DNA from: Harmonia axyridis
Taxonomy: Eukaryota; Arthropoda; Insecta; Coleoptera; Coccinellidae
Assembly: GCF_914767665.1 (NCBI RefSeq)
Contig: NC_059508.1
Span: 21,426,001-21,490,000 of the forward strand
Length of the DNA stretch: 64,000 bases
Direction: 5' to 3'
Part shown: in pieces, positions 21,093-32,515 of the stretch
Layout of the letters: the number at the start of each line of letters is the position of its first letter
Numbering within the stretch: position 1 is the stretch's first letter
Translations under genes and position numbers: made by a program
Notes under the pieces: generated by a model
Told to the model about the DNA's origin: nothing
Database searches by the model: none
Seen by the model: the letters and a program-made list of their open reading frames with translations, nothing else

Positions 21093-22150
21093 GAAAGTTT
21101 CAAAGAATAGTTACTTTTTAAAGTATTTTATACCTACATTGAATTGCTGGAAAATTGATACGAATTTCAAAAGTAACTGCCATGTTGGAATTCTTCATAT
21201 ACTGAATGATCCTTTGAATTTTATTTCTGTTTTTGACTAGTATTTCAACTGATTTTTTATATGTATATCCTAGTATATATAGTTGAAATTATTCGTATGG
21301 AAGATTTCACAACGATTTGACTTATTCATTATAAATTCAACAGCACTGCACTCAAATTCTTTAAAAACGGATTGGTCATTTATATTTTTGCACTCTTCTG
21401 TCGTAAAAGTGTATATTTTAGATATTCAAAAAACACATGGAAATTTTTGAATGTCATCTGACTAACTTGGCTTTTTTTCCAGTAATAAAGCCAATTGTGA
21501 ATTATCTATAAGGAGTTTTTCTATCTGTTTAATACATGATCAGATGAAGCTTCTGTTCTCTTTTGTAGTTCCATCTTCTGTCGCAATAGATTCAAATTCT
21601 CACGAAAGAGAATGTAGTTTTATAGTTTGTGGAAAATAAACGAAAAATTCCTGAAATAAAGTAACATTCATATCCAATTGAATGATACAAACACTTAAAA
21701 CAAACCTGAATTGAGGAAAATGCATTCGATGATATAAATGTTCATTTCCAAATTTTGACAAATATCTATCGAATTTTTGATTCGCCGAAGACTTTGCATT
21801 TTATCTGTCGGCATTTATTTAAATATTGAATAACAATTTTGGAAACTGCAAACTTTTTCAAGCACTTTCATATATCGAAATGGAATATGTATTATTAACA
21901 TGACACTGACAGTCAAATTGTCCACAGATACCACAGAAATATGGGACTTGAAATGTCAAAATAATCCGAAACACCCCGTATACTCGAAAACCGCGAGGAG
22001 AATCGAAGGTTTGGGATTTTTGCCGGGATCTCCAGACGATTTTGAGGGGGGTCTTATTCTTGTCATTTTTGCTCTAGATGGTCCCGTTTGGGCTGAGATT
22101 TTACGTTTAAAGTTTTTACGTTTTAAGTTTATGTAATGTTGTCTTTGATT
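21093..22150. other. Remainder of the fossil Copia unit, then AT-rich sequence without a gene
   Basis: 21,098-21,240 continues the interrupted tandem unit. Further right, 21,640-21,790 resembles 10,330-10,470. A 78-codon ORF at 21,900-22,136 has no recognisable feature and a composition like its surroundings, so I do not call it a gene. Confidence 0.5.
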
Positions 22151-22572
22151 GATTAAAATCCAGATGCTTTTTGGTCAAATTTCATCCAGGCTGATATATT
22201 GGTTGCTTTCGGCTCGGCTTCAATCAAATCATTCAATGATTCTTTGAAGGTGAAATCGTATTGCACAGGTTTTCTTCCATTAATAATCCAGGTTGTCATG
22301 ACTTGCCTTCTTCTTTTTTCAAACAGTACTGTGAGAAATACTCAAATAAACTAATCAATGTGTGTTTGAAATTGATACAACTTTTAAGTTTCAAAATTTC
22401 TTCGATCAAAACCAATAACACAAACAAACTGAAATCTAACCTCCTGTCAATGACATTTCCAATGCCAACCCGAAATCTGCAATTCAAAATGTTACTGAAT
22501 GAGCCAGTACCAACTTAATTTCGATTTTACAAAGCCACCCGGGATGTCAATAATTCCTGAATGGACTGTATG
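22150..22572. repeat. Dispersed repeat Q, copy 1 (inverted copy at 49,836-50,290)
   Basis: About 420 bp match 49,836-50,290 in reverse orientation almost throughout. The right end carries GCCACCCGGGATGTCAATAA, followed by TTCCTGAATGGACTGTA. A piece of the same end recurs at 30,070-30,115. Both full copies keep an open frame ending in FKMLLNEPVPT, discussed among the findings. I do not recognise the element. Confidence 0.8.
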
Positions 22573-22689
22573 TAAGAAAATTAAATTATTTCAATAAATT
22601 CTGTTCACAAATATCAATTTGTATAATTATGTGCAATAAAAAGTATGTCAAAATTCGTTGAGTATCATTACTTAAGTAAATATTAAGTT

Positions 22690-23235
22690 GGGTGCAAAAC
22701 CTGCACCGAAAATTGTGAAAAAACTGTAATATCAATTACAGTTTTTTCACAATTTTCGGTGCAGGTTTTCATAGGTAATTGCACAAGTGCATCAAAATTA
22801 CCGATAATTTTGCATGACAGCGTGTTGTCATAAAAACTACATGAAGTCATTTTCATTTTTTCTCCAAAAATGAAAATGACCGAATGCAGTTTTTCAAAGA
22901 AAACACGCTGGAATGCGAAATTATCCGGTCATTTTGATGCACGAGTGTAATTCGGGGGAATATTTCCCGAATAAACTGTTACATTACTTATCAAACTGAT
23001 TTAGAATGGAATTGCCATAGATTCGAACTGTGTAAAATGCATAGAAACTATGCATTTATGAACAGAACAATTATCGCAGTGCTGTTTCGCTTCCTACAAT
23101 GCAATTATCGTAAGTAATTGCACAAGTGCATCAAAATTACCGATAATTTTGCATGACAGCGTGTTGCCATAAAAACTGCATGAGTTCATTATCATTTTTG
23201 GAGAAAGAGCCCAACACCGAAGGTGGAGGGCAAAA
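22690..23235. repeat. Foldback repeat family K, copy A, with nested palindromes
   Basis: 22,697-22,770 is a palindrome around CCTGCACCGAAAATTGTG. The next 450 bp share blocks with 39,544-39,976 and 25,745-25,890: the TGATGCAC...GAGTGTAATTCGGGGGAAT block, the GATTCGAACTGTG block, and the TTATCGCAGTGC block. The block TAATTGCACAAGTGCATCAA with its continuation to GACAGCGTGTTG occurs twice (about 22,779 and 23,116), so the copy is internally rearranged. It has no coding potential. Confidence 0.75.
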
Positions 23236-23840
23236 AAAAAACAATTTTGCGGTGATCACGATATCTCTGGACCTGATTATCTGAAATGAAAATCGTGAAG
23301 GGAATGTATGATCTGATTTGCGTTTGAAAAGAAATACTGTGATTGGAGAAAAATAAGTATAAGATTATTTTTTAGTTTTTCGAAAAGAGAATTTTAAATT
23401 TAATTAATTGATTATGTAAAATTGTTATCAGTGAATAGTTTCATGTCAAGGTTATCTACCTCAAATAGTTAACTAAAATATTGGAATACTGCCAAAAGAA
23501 AAAGAAAATTCGATTTAAAAAAACTATTCTCTTTTTTGTGAAAATCTCATTTGTTTTGTGATAGGACGTGAATGTTTAATTTATGAATATACATATAAGA
23601 CTTTTTCAGCTGAATATTTGATTCAAATTATATCGAATTTTGGTTTGCAAAGAGATTTTTCATGAAAAATAAAATTATAAAATTCCATATAAGTTTCCCC
23701 TCTCAGATCGGCGTTAAGCATTGAATAATATTCATTATTCCTCGGAAGGTTTCCAATCAATAAAGTTGAAGTACACCAAGCTATGAAATTTTAACAAGAT
23801 TTATTTTTCAAATTCTTATACAGGATAACAAAAGACGTCA
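23236..23840. other. AT-rich stretch without a gene
   Basis: I see no ORF, repeat pair or RNA gene here that can be supported. Confidence 0.4.
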
Positions 23841-23843
23841 ACA

Positions 23844-24450
23844 TTAAAAGTTCTTATAACTAAAGGAACGGAATTTCTTCAATGTAGAAATGGCTGGTAA
23901 AACAACGTTTTTCCTACGCAAAAATTTATACGTAGCAGGTCCCTTATAATATATGCTAAGAGCCGTTTTCTTCTCATCAGTCGTCCACAATTTCCGTTTT
24001 TGAGATTTGAATTGCATTGCAACTATAGCTCTTGAAAATTCTGGCAAAAGTGTTGTATCTGGCTGCATTTTTCTTGAAACCTGGAGTTTCTTTATTCTTT
24101 TTTTAGCTTCAGTCACTTGGGTTTTCAGATTGTTGTTTTTTTCCTCGATTTTTGTAGTTTTTCTTTCAACGATTTGATTTCTTCTTCCATACTTTTCTTC
24201 CTTTTTCCGTCCTTAAACTCATCAATAGATGGAAGATCTACCAGATCTGCAATGTAAGAGCTATCTGCAGAAACATTATTCGTTTCTGGTGAAGATGAAC
24301 GGCTTGTTGAAGGAAAACAGAAATCTCTATTTTGGGGGAGGTAAACCTTCGTAGGGTTTGATGTTGTTTTGCGGGAATTTCCGATATTGCTTGTATTGAT
24401 CTGATTAAAAATATTTTCAGTTTCTTCAGAATACCTCGAATTTGGTCAAT
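23844..24450 (-). pseudogene. P-element/THAP9-like transposase N-terminal remnant
   Basis: On the minus strand, a linker (DFCFPSTSRSSSPETNN region), a coiled coil (SMEEEIKSLKEKLQKSR), a second coil in another frame (NNLKTQVTEAKKRIKKL), and then QFKSQKRKLWTTDEKKTALS and YYKGPATYKFLRR are read in order. This is the coiled-coil plus Tnp_P_element start seen after the THAP domain in P-type transposases. At least one frameshift near 24,155 joins the pieces. The THAP domain and the catalytic RNase H-like region were not found nearby, so this is a fragment. A host THAP9-like gene is less likely because of the frameshift. Confidence 0.65.
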
Positions 24451-24469
24451 GGGGACATACATAGTTTTT

Positions 24470-25390
24470 TTGTATTCGTGTGAAATGAGTTTGTTTTCAA
24501 TGGCTTATGAGAATGCGGATTAGAATGCTCTCGATTGAGTTCTGGCAAAACGAATTTAATATACAAACAATATTTTTGTAATCGTCTGAAATATAGGTAT
24601 TTTATTATGTGAATACAACAAAATATTGAAAAAATCCTTCTTTCAAAGAAATTGAAATATCTGATAAAATTGTGGAATAATTTCTTGGGGGGATATATAA
24701 TCAGCAAACATTAAACTTTCGATTACTACTTGCTTTGTTTTTTTTAATCGGTAAAAGACGAAATAAGCATTTCGTATCAATGATTTTCTCGTTCAGTGTA
24801 CACATAACAAATATGGTATACTGTTGAAAATAATTTCTCGCTCGTTATTTCCAAGTATATCGAGTTTGATTACGGAGCTCCGAATGAAAATTATATAATG
24901 AAAATTAATTAATTTGAAATGTAACACCCTACACCATTATATGGTAATTGGGCTTTTTGATAATATATATATAGATATATTAATGATTCATATATTAGAT
25001 ATACAAAAAATAACTCTCGGTTTGTTGGCACCCTCCGCTCCGCGTCGGGAGACAACATAACTTCGTGCTAAAATCTAATACTTTTTCCCTTGTATAATAC
25101 ACAATTTTTTTCTGTGACAGGAAAAACGACGATTTCATAGTGAAAAAAATATAACTTTTCACGAAATTTATCCGGCAAAAAAGTGACTACTTTTTTCCCG
25201 GATATATAATCTTTACACTCACTTTTTTCCCCGGAAAAAAAGTAATTTCGAGAAAGTTATATTTTGTTACCTGTCAACAGAGATAGAATGTCTAATTTTT
25301 TTCCCGTGCCAAATTTTTTTTTATTTCTGTTTGAAGGTAGGACGACGAAGCTTTTAAAACAATATTATGACCAAAAATACGATTCGAACA
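24470..25390. other. No gene seen; inverted segments around 25.1-25.3 kb
   Basis: The interval is AT-rich. At 25,080-25,265 short inverted segments occur (AACTTTTCACGAAATTT... and ...AAATTTCGAGAAAGTT-like, TTTTTCCCGGAT and CCCCGGAAAAAAAGT), suggesting a foldback repeat. No product can be supported. Confidence 0.4.
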
Positions 25391-25401
25391 ATAGCTCTAC
25401 C

Positions 25402-25440
25402 CTCAGAGTAAGAAGTAAACAGTTTACTTCTTACTCTGAG
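25402..25440. mobile_element. 39-bp perfect palindrome with 8-bp direct flanks (TIR-only insertion)
   Basis: CTCAGAGTAAGAAGTAAAC, one central A, then the exact reverse complement. The block is flanked by GCTCTACC on both sides (25,394-25,401 and 25,441-25,448). The structure equals two terminal repeats joined with no interior. An 8-bp duplication is usual for hAT and P-type elements. Confidence 0.65.
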
Positions 25441-25744
25441 GCTCTACCCTTTTTCATGCAGCTAGCCGGCATGCGGCAAGGGTAATAAAAATTTATTGTG
25501 GCCAAGATAATTTCTTCCGATGCCTGCTCGACGACAGGAAGATGAATAAAGATTGAACAAGAAACGCACTAGAGACATCTGTTGTTCACCATACCCAAAA
25601 ATTAATACTCGTCTGAATTTTCAACATTGCACATAGGCAACCCATCATGTTGGGCCTCTTCCGGAGTGGCGCCCTCTAACGATATTGCCCAATATCCTCC
25701 AATGATATTTGAACCGAAGTAACTAACTATCTTCTCCTTAAACA

Positions 25745-25890
25745 ATGATAGAAACTATGCATCTATGAACAGAACAATTATCGCAGTGCAGTTTCGCTTC
25801 CTACAATGCAATTATCGCTGTAATTTTCGATAATTGTTCTCCATATACATAGAATTTTTGACAGGAGGGAAATATTCATTCAAATTGTGA
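25745..25890. repeat. Foldback family K, copy B (fragment)
   Basis: AAACTATGCATCTATGAACA through TGACAGGAGGGAAATATTC is the reverse complement of 39,544-39,680 and also matches 23,045-23,110. Only one end of the family is present. Confidence 0.75.
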
Positions 25891-26053
25891 GTTGTTTCGA
25901 ATTATGAAATAATAAGGAGCCAAATGCGCAGAATCAACATCATTAGTTCCATTCCCTGCCCATAAGGTCGCCACAATCACGCTTATTTATTTTACCGTTG
26001 AGTCGTCACTCTTTCCCTCCTTTCTCTATGATCTGTGCTTATAGTTTATCTAT

Positions 26054-26565
26054 GTTTTGATCATATGATTTTGACGTTGACCCAACTAGCTCCATCTCTC
26101 TCTTTTATATGCGGCATGCATAGACCTAATAGCTGCTTTCCAGTCAGGTGCGTGTCACCCCGGGGCTCGGCGCACTAGAGCTTAGAGCCCTTGCTATGAG
26201 TGGAACGTGCCAAAACGAAACTGTCAAATTCAACGTAAACAAACCAGCGTTCAACAGCTTTCTCGTACTTTATGCGAAGTAACGGTCTTCTTTCTCTCTC
26301 ACACCTGTCAGGGCTCGAAGCCCCGCAAATGCGGGGGGTGCTTCAGGGGAAAGGGGAAGGTAACGCGAGGGCTCGACGCCCTGTTTACTGGAACACTACA
26401 AGTGCGCTTCGGTACGCTCCGGAGCTGTACCGAGGAGCTCCTGACGTTGGCTGGAAAGCACCTAATATCAAATGGACAGGCCCTTAGAGAGAAATTCTGG
26501 CATGCCGCATATGAAAGAGAGAGATGGAGCTAGATGAGTCAACGTCAAAATCATATGATCAAAAC
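26054..26565. mobile_element. 512-bp foldback/TIR element F with an inner repeat
   Basis: Near-perfect terminal inverted repeats of about 66 bp begin GTTTTGATCATATGATTTTG and end at GCGGCATGC. The interior (26,130-26,455) is G+C-rich and is also present in reverse orientation at 40,588-40,915 without the outer arms. Fragments of the arms recur at 29,636-29,705 and 30,000-30,055. ORFs of 71-108 codons here lack features and reflect the G+C-rich repeat. Confidence 0.8.
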
Positions 26566-26839
26566 ATTAAACTCACATTCAGAAAATCGCTAATTTTTCT
26601 CTCATTCTGAATTGAACACATAGTTAATCTGATTGATTCGATTTGTAAAAGTGTTGAACATTCTAATAAAAGGAATTAGCGGTAAGTATTCCGTGAAATC
26701 TTTATCGGATTCCAAAAAGTTCATGAAACTTATTGAAAGGCCGATTTCATCTTGAAAATTAATCGAAAGCTCATGTTTTTCTAGAATCCATCTGCTATTG
26801 CGAAATTCAAAGCACCAAAAGAACTAATTTTCAAATAAA

Positions 26840-27600
26840 ATGCCTCACACTCGTGCAGCCTTCAATTGTACAGCGAGATTAGAAAAAAGCCAAAAGTTGA
26901 AATTTCATTCGTAAGTATTTATATCTTTTAATACCCTCTGAATAAATACATAAAGGAAATATCAGTTCACAGTTTTCCAAAGGATGACAAATTAAGGGAA
27001 CAGTGGATGAAAGCTGAAGAAGAATTGATTTCAACCCTTTTTCCTTGTTGAAAATATGCAGCAACCGTTTTCATCAACATGATTTAAATATTCATGGTAC
27101 AAAAACTCTGAAAAAAGATGTTATTCCTTCAGTTTTCAGTTTCTCCAATTATATGCCTGAGAGATTAAATTATGGAGATAAATGTCTTGAAGATAATATT
27201 GAAGGTACATTAATATTTTATTTTTTATGGATGTGAAATATCTATTTATTTTCCGTCCCTTATTTTATTAATTCATATAAATAATTATTGCAAAAGAAAT
27301 TGAACAGGACCAGCCAGAGACAAAACAGCAAGAGATGGGGCAACCAGAGACGGTACAACTGTTTATAATATCAAAATCCTCTGCTGCTGCCATGGAAGAT
27401 TTTCCCCCCAGATTGAATACTAATATTAGAAATACTAGAAATTAGAAACCTGGGAATGAGGATTTCCAAGAATGGAACACTAGACGAAGTAATATCTGAG
27501 AGAAACATCCAAAGAAAACCAATAATCTCAATGTTAAATAGGATATTATCGATTGAAAACATAAATGTAAATAATAAGAAAATAATTCACTCAATAGTTA
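26840..27600 (+). pseudogene. Degenerate THAP-domain gene
   Basis: Exon 1 (26,840-26,910) encodes MPHTRAAFNCTARLEKSQKL. A GTAAGT donor and an acceptor at 26,972 join it to FPKDDKLREQWMKA. After a frameshift near 27,040, KICSNRFHQHDLNIHG, then the VIPSVFSF motif, complete a THAP zinc-finger pattern. The first zinc-binding cysteine position is Arg and the histidine of the C-X2-C...C-X2-H set is also Arg (NRF), so zinc binding is lost. A second intron may start at GAAG-GTACATTAAT near 27,205. A Q/E-rich tail (EQDQPETKQQEMGQPET) follows. THAP domains are sequence-specific DNA binders of hosts and of P-like transposons; which this was cannot be decided. Confidence 0.65.
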
Positions 27601-27609
27601 GGAAATAAT

Positions 27610-28070
27610 AACATACAGCTCTGAAGTGGACAGCAGCTGGAAAATCTGAAAGAGCCATGATACCAAATGATACAGTATATATATATTCTTTTAAAAAGAG
27701 CAATACAAAATATTAATTTCAAACAATCAAGCATATGTGTCGATGAATCTCAGTATTAGCAGAGGAAATATAACGGGGCATCATACATTTCAACGTATGA
27801 TACAAGAGAACAGATGAAAACCTCAGCAAAAACTCTGTCTCCCCGTATCGGTGTAGTGACTGGTTTGTGTAAACGTTTACAGAATAAGCTGACATAATTT
27901 ATATTGAAGGACTTCCTTTTCAACCAAAACAAAATTTTCTTTATCCTCTCTTTTCGGTTGACGACTCTATAATTTCCAATTGGATCCTAAAACAAACAAA
28001 AAAAGAAGCAGAAAGGAGTACTAAATATTAGTTTTCATTATATCGATTTGAAGTTAACTACCCATTCTAA
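27610..28070. other. AT-rich stretch without a gene
   Basis: No supported product. The right part may be decayed 3' sequence of the non-LTR fragment that follows on the minus strand. Confidence 0.4.
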
Positions 28071-28072
28071 AA

Positions 28073-28300
28073 AAGAATCTGAAACTGAATGAATAGCTTG
28101 GAAACCATCATGAAATTTATAAATCGGACAATCATTCACCAAGTGGTCAATGGTCTCTTCTACACCACACTCACATAGTGGGCTATCAATAGAATGAAAA
28201 TAAGACATGAAATTATTGATCTTAAGAACACAACAGTTGGTTTGGTACAGACAAGTCCATAAATACTTGTGATACTAGGTATGATTTAAACAATAATAAT
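28073..28300 (-). pseudogene. Non-LTR retrotransposon 3' ORF fragment (zinc-finger after RNase H)
   Basis: The minus strand reads SIDSPLCECGVEETIDHLVN followed by DCPIYKF. This is the C-X-C-X8-H-X4-C type finger found after the RNase H domain in I/R1-type non-LTR elements. Upstream NCCVLKINNFMSYF is consistent. Nothing else of the element is recognisable, so it is a small relic. Confidence 0.65.
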
Positions 28301-28309
28301 GTGAGTTTG

Positions 28310-29630
28310 AATTCAAGAAAAACCAAATTTAAAGCTCAAATAGTTTGAAATTTTCAGTTTTTTAGATTGCCATACTAAATGAGGAACATATTCTATGCCG
28401 CGGCTTAAAAATTCATCTTTAGAGAAGCTCATTCACTGGAAGGCTGAAAATGGGTATCTGGAATTGTTATTTAGTTGAAAATTACTTTTAACGTATGAGA
28501 ACAACAACTTATAACGTTATGATATGTATTTTTCAGGAAAAATGAATGTATCATTACTGATCCTTGGAGAGATAAGGAGAAGAAGATCCATAAATTTCAA
28601 GATTTGGAGGAGTTTAGAACTAAGAAGAGGTAGAGCTCAATCCTGATATTTTTCAATATCCTGGATATTAAATGATTGGAAGAGTGAATATCCTCCTTAG
28701 TGGAAAGTGAAAAATCCGACTCGAAGATGATCTTCCACATGCGCTGATAGGCTAAGTCGGACCATTTTTTCAAATCATTTATTGTAATAATGTATTTTGA
28801 ACAGTTTTTTTTCATTGCCTGTATTATCTGGAAACAATTTTCTGAAAGATTTTACAATTTTCAACTTGATAAGTGACTTGAACTAAATTAGTTGGAAGTA
28901 ATACAAAATTGAAGAATGAAATGTAATAGACATAACTGATTCTATTCAAACGATAAAATTGTTTGTAAAAATGATTTTTCATTCTACCATAATTAATATT
29001 TGTACCTACTTAGAATTTTGGTTGTCGAGAGCCAAAGTAATAAAATATAACAACACAAATAGGTGATTACTAAGCAGTATACTTTCATTTTGAATCTTTA
29101 AATGGTTATATTTAAGAATTAGTCTATATTGAATTGAATATTCCAACCAAACATTTGAAAGAATGACCATCTTCACTCAATAATAACATAACGATTTTCA
29201 CTTGATAAAAATATATGAAAATTATTCTCATTTTAAGTTGCGATATAATAAAAAATATATTTTTTTTACTATCTCAATAGAAAACTTCATTTTCGCCCCT
29301 AAAGAAGGAAGGAAAAATGTTTTCCTCTCGGCAGGAGTAAAAGTACCATTTTCCTCCCTGACTGATAAAAATGACGACCTTAAAAGTATTAGAAAAGACT
29401 ATATACATACCTAAGGAAAAAATAATAATAATAAAAATATTATTTATAATAACTTTTTCCATAAATTCTCAAACAAAAATTAAACTTTTGATAGTCGAAA
29501 ATAGATAAATATAAGACAAATTTCAAGCAATTCTAACCCTCGTTTACATTGCTAGAATTCCATTACATTAAAATAACAATGAGTTTCATTCAGAATAAAA
29601 GAAAAATTCAAGATTTTCCAAACGTAAGTC
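28310..29630. other. AT-rich stretch without a gene
   Basis: Several ORFs of 60-72 codons occur on both strands. They overlap each other, lack domains and share the base composition of the surroundings. I support none. Confidence 0.4.
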
Positions 29631-29635
29631 CAATG

Positions 29636-29705
29636 TTTTGGTCATATGATTTTGACATTGACCCATCTAGCTGCATCTCTCTCTTTCATATTCAGCCTGC
29701 CGCGA
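29636..29705. repeat. Single arm of foldback element F
   Basis: GTTTTGGTCATATGATTTTG through CATCTCTCTCTTTCATAT matches the arm of the element at 26,054 with a few changes. The other arm is not in place; a related piece of the interior side is at 29,990-30,055 (GGCCTGTCCA and AGAATTTCTCTCTAAGGG). Confidence 0.7.
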
Positions 29706-29842
29706 ACTCTTCGTGAAAGTCTCGTTAGATTTGACTAGTTTGATTCTGTTGTTAAGATTAAGAAAATTATAGTTATTCCTGGCAAGTTATATATTATGTA
29801 TGGACATTGTAATAATTTTAACATTTAAGACTCACATTGATT

Positions 29843-29882
29843 AGCCCTGAAGAAGGACAAGTTATTGTCCGAAAGCTTGGCT
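29843..29882 (+). ncRNA. Hammerhead-ribozyme-like motif (Penelope type)
   Basis: AGCC, then the core CTGAAGA (29,847-29,853; fits CUGANGA), a stem II of GGACAA/TTGTCC closed by a short loop, then the second core GAAA (29,871-29,874), GCTT and GGCT. AGCC pairs with GGCT to form helix I; stem III would be minimal. This is the layout of the short type-I hammerheads described in Penelope-like retroelement termini. Activity is not shown; minimal versions are thought to work as dimers. Confidence 0.6.
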
Positions 29883-30345
29883 GAAGCAATATAGAGCTAA
29901 AATTGTTCAAGTTTGACTACACACCCGATAACCATTCTGTTTCAAATTATAAATTGTTAGTTGAGATTTACAAGTAGTTCTCGTTAGGGCCTGTCCATGT
30001 GATATCAGGTCTATGGCGGCATGCCAGAATTTCTCTCTAAGGGCCTGTCCATTTGATATAGATCCTATGCCCAGTACCAATTTAATTTCGATTTTTCACA
30101 GCCACCCGGGATGTCAGATATAATCCATAGACAAAGGTAAACTCTGTGGATAAAATCGTTTTGCTCATTGAACTAATAATACATGGAAGGAGTCTATGCT
30201 TCTATTTTGGTGTAAGGAATGGAAACGCGCATTAGAGAAAAATAGAGCTAATACGCATTGCACTAGTTTGACAAAGATGAACAATCGGAGACCACGTGAT
30301 ACGGGGCAAAACATCGGGTTTTTGAACCGGAGTTACGGTCGCCAC

Positions 30346-31979
30346 CAGTGACGGCTCGTCAGGGTCGGCAGGGTCGGCCGGGCCGACCCAAAAATTATCG
30401 GGAAATAGAAAATAGTTCTAGATATTCAATTCATTCAAACTCAATCGGAGTTATCGATTTCGATATCCAAATTCCCTCGGTAATGAATATTTCCACTCAG
30501 AACAGGAAAATATCACTTATACCGGCCAATATTTTCTTTCGGACCCACCTAATATTCGATTTCCAAAGCATCCAGCGTTGTTATTCCCTTTCATAAATTG
30601 TTACAAACCACAATCGTAAATGTTTACTTTTCGTAACATCACCCCAAACAAGTTATTCCAGAATTGTACGTAACACCGTAACATTAGGTCTGAAATGTAA
30701 CACAAATGTTACAATTATAGAATTGCAACTCCTGGAATTTCACTGAAAGCATCTCATCACGTTAGGTCGGCCAAGAGCCGATGGCGGAACCAGCGCTACC
30801 GAGAGCGCTACGTAAAGGAAAAGATACTACGACATACGCCCGGAATACATCCACTCAGTAGAACGGCACAACAACTCGATGTTAGGTCGCTTCCCAATAC
30901 ACAGGGTCGGCTGGCCGGTTATCCTATTGCAGAGCGTCAAGCAGCAACTTTTCACAGTTTATTTCAAATATTTGATAATTAAATGAATGGTTAATTATGA
31001 GACATTATGTCTTAATCAGAAAAGAACTTATTTATGCCGTTCGATAGTAGCTATTGATTTTCAGATCATGAAAATATAATTAATATATTCAAATGAATGG
31101 TTGATTATGGGATATAACGTCTTAATCAGAAAAAACTTATTTATGCCGTTCGATAGTAGTTAGGTATTGATTTTCTGATCATGTACTGGGACAATGCTAT
31201 CTTCGGCAATTCAAATATGCTGAATGGTATTACGGAATTCATTTTCTCAAATAATATTGTTTCCGATGTTCCTGAATTATATAAGTTATTTTGTATGATT
31301 TTGTCCCTGCCTTCAACATCCGCGTCAGTAGAAAGAAGTTTTTCAGCGCTCAAAAGAATAAAATCTTTTAGTAGGAACATGATGTCTCAAGACCGTTTGA
31401 ATAACCTGGCACTGATATCAATCGAAAGAGGTTTAGTTAAAGAACTAGCCAGAGGAAACATTTTTTTCGAGAAAATAATTGATGACTTCGCGACAAAGAA
31501 AGATCGTCGAATTGATTTGATCTATAAAAATGAATAAAGGGTACGCAAGCTCATACATTTTCGACCAGAATACATGCGGTCATTTCCACAATATTTTTTG
31601 TGGTCTTTATAAGATTTTTTTATATTTTATACATTTATTTATATGTTTTCGTGAGAGGTTTTCTCTATGTTTATTCAAATATATATTTTATGTTGATAAT
31701 TGAATATTTTATTATTTCTGTTTTTTCAAGAGTTTCATTTTATTTCAGTTTTCATTGATTTGAGAACTACATTTTTATATTGGGTTATAATAGGGCTATT
31801 CTAGGTGAGGTTTCCCATTAAAAACAAAAAACCAACTTGGGTGACGTGGAAATCTATTTGTTTATATATATTTATTTATATTGTTATAAATATGATGAGG
31901 GGTGTGGGAAAATTTATATATACATATATATATATATATGTGTGGCCGACCCACATCTCGAGGGCACGAGCCGTCACTG
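30346..31979 (+). mobile_element. hAT DNA transposon, internally deleted, with 8-bp target duplication
   Basis: The ends CAGTGACGGCTCGT and ACGAGCCGTCACTG are inverted repeats, and GTCGCCAC is duplicated exactly on both sides (30,338-30,345 and 31,980-31,987), as expected for hAT. A 90-bp internal tandem duplication lies at about 30,970-31,165 (ATGCCGTTCGATAGTAG twice). The right third encodes the transposase C-terminus; the N-terminal and most of the catalytic domain are missing. A (TA)n tract precedes the right end. Confidence 0.93.
31183..31537 (+). pseudogene. hAT transposase C-terminal dimerisation domain
   Basis: The frame reads through VPELYKLFCMILSLPSTSAS and VERSFSALKRIKSFSRNMM, then DRLNNLALISIE, to a stop at 31,535. 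This is the Dimer_Tnp_hAT domain, of the ZMYM1/DUF4371-like type. The intact frame over about 115 codons is the only coding part left in the element. Confidence 0.88.
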
Positions 31980-32039
31980 GTCGCCACAGGATAATTTGTA
32001 ATTTTTGAATATCATAGGTACTTTAGGAGAATTAAATCA

Positions 32040-32515
32040 TGATATTCATATTAAGACTTCCTAATTCGATAATTCCACATTACTACTTCTGCAATATTGC
32101 TTAAAATTATCGATTTATTCATTAAAATTCCTCTTGGTAAAATACAAATTTGGACAAAATATTTGTTTTAGATTGGAAACGTCGATTTTTTCAGATTGGA
32201 AACGTTAAATTAAAATTAACAAGCTGTTGGTAAATGCGAGTAAAAATCAATTAAAAAAAACTCGCTTAAAACAATTGTTAACATAATGAATGAATATTGT
32301 AGGAAAGTGAAGGGATTTGAAAAAAAATATAAATTCAACAGAATTAATTTAATGAAGATTTAAAAAATTAATACATCAGATTTTGAAATTTAATATATTG
32401 AAAATTTTGAAATATTAGTTATTGTCCTTTGAAAAGAATTAATTTTGTGTACTTTTGTCGAATATGCTCTTCATTTTCAAGAGTAGATTTGTTTTTGTGA
32501 TGTATTCTTAAAGTA
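32040..32515. other. AT-rich stretch without a gene
   Basis: Nothing supported beyond an (AAT)n run at 32,515-32,530, which marks the 3' tail of the adjacent minus-strand non-LTR element. Confidence 0.45.

Noticed and set aside
26207..26533. 108-codon ORF in the G+C-rich foldback
   Set aside because: No domain; overlapping frames are also open because of base composition, and the inverted copy at 40.6 kb does not keep this frame.
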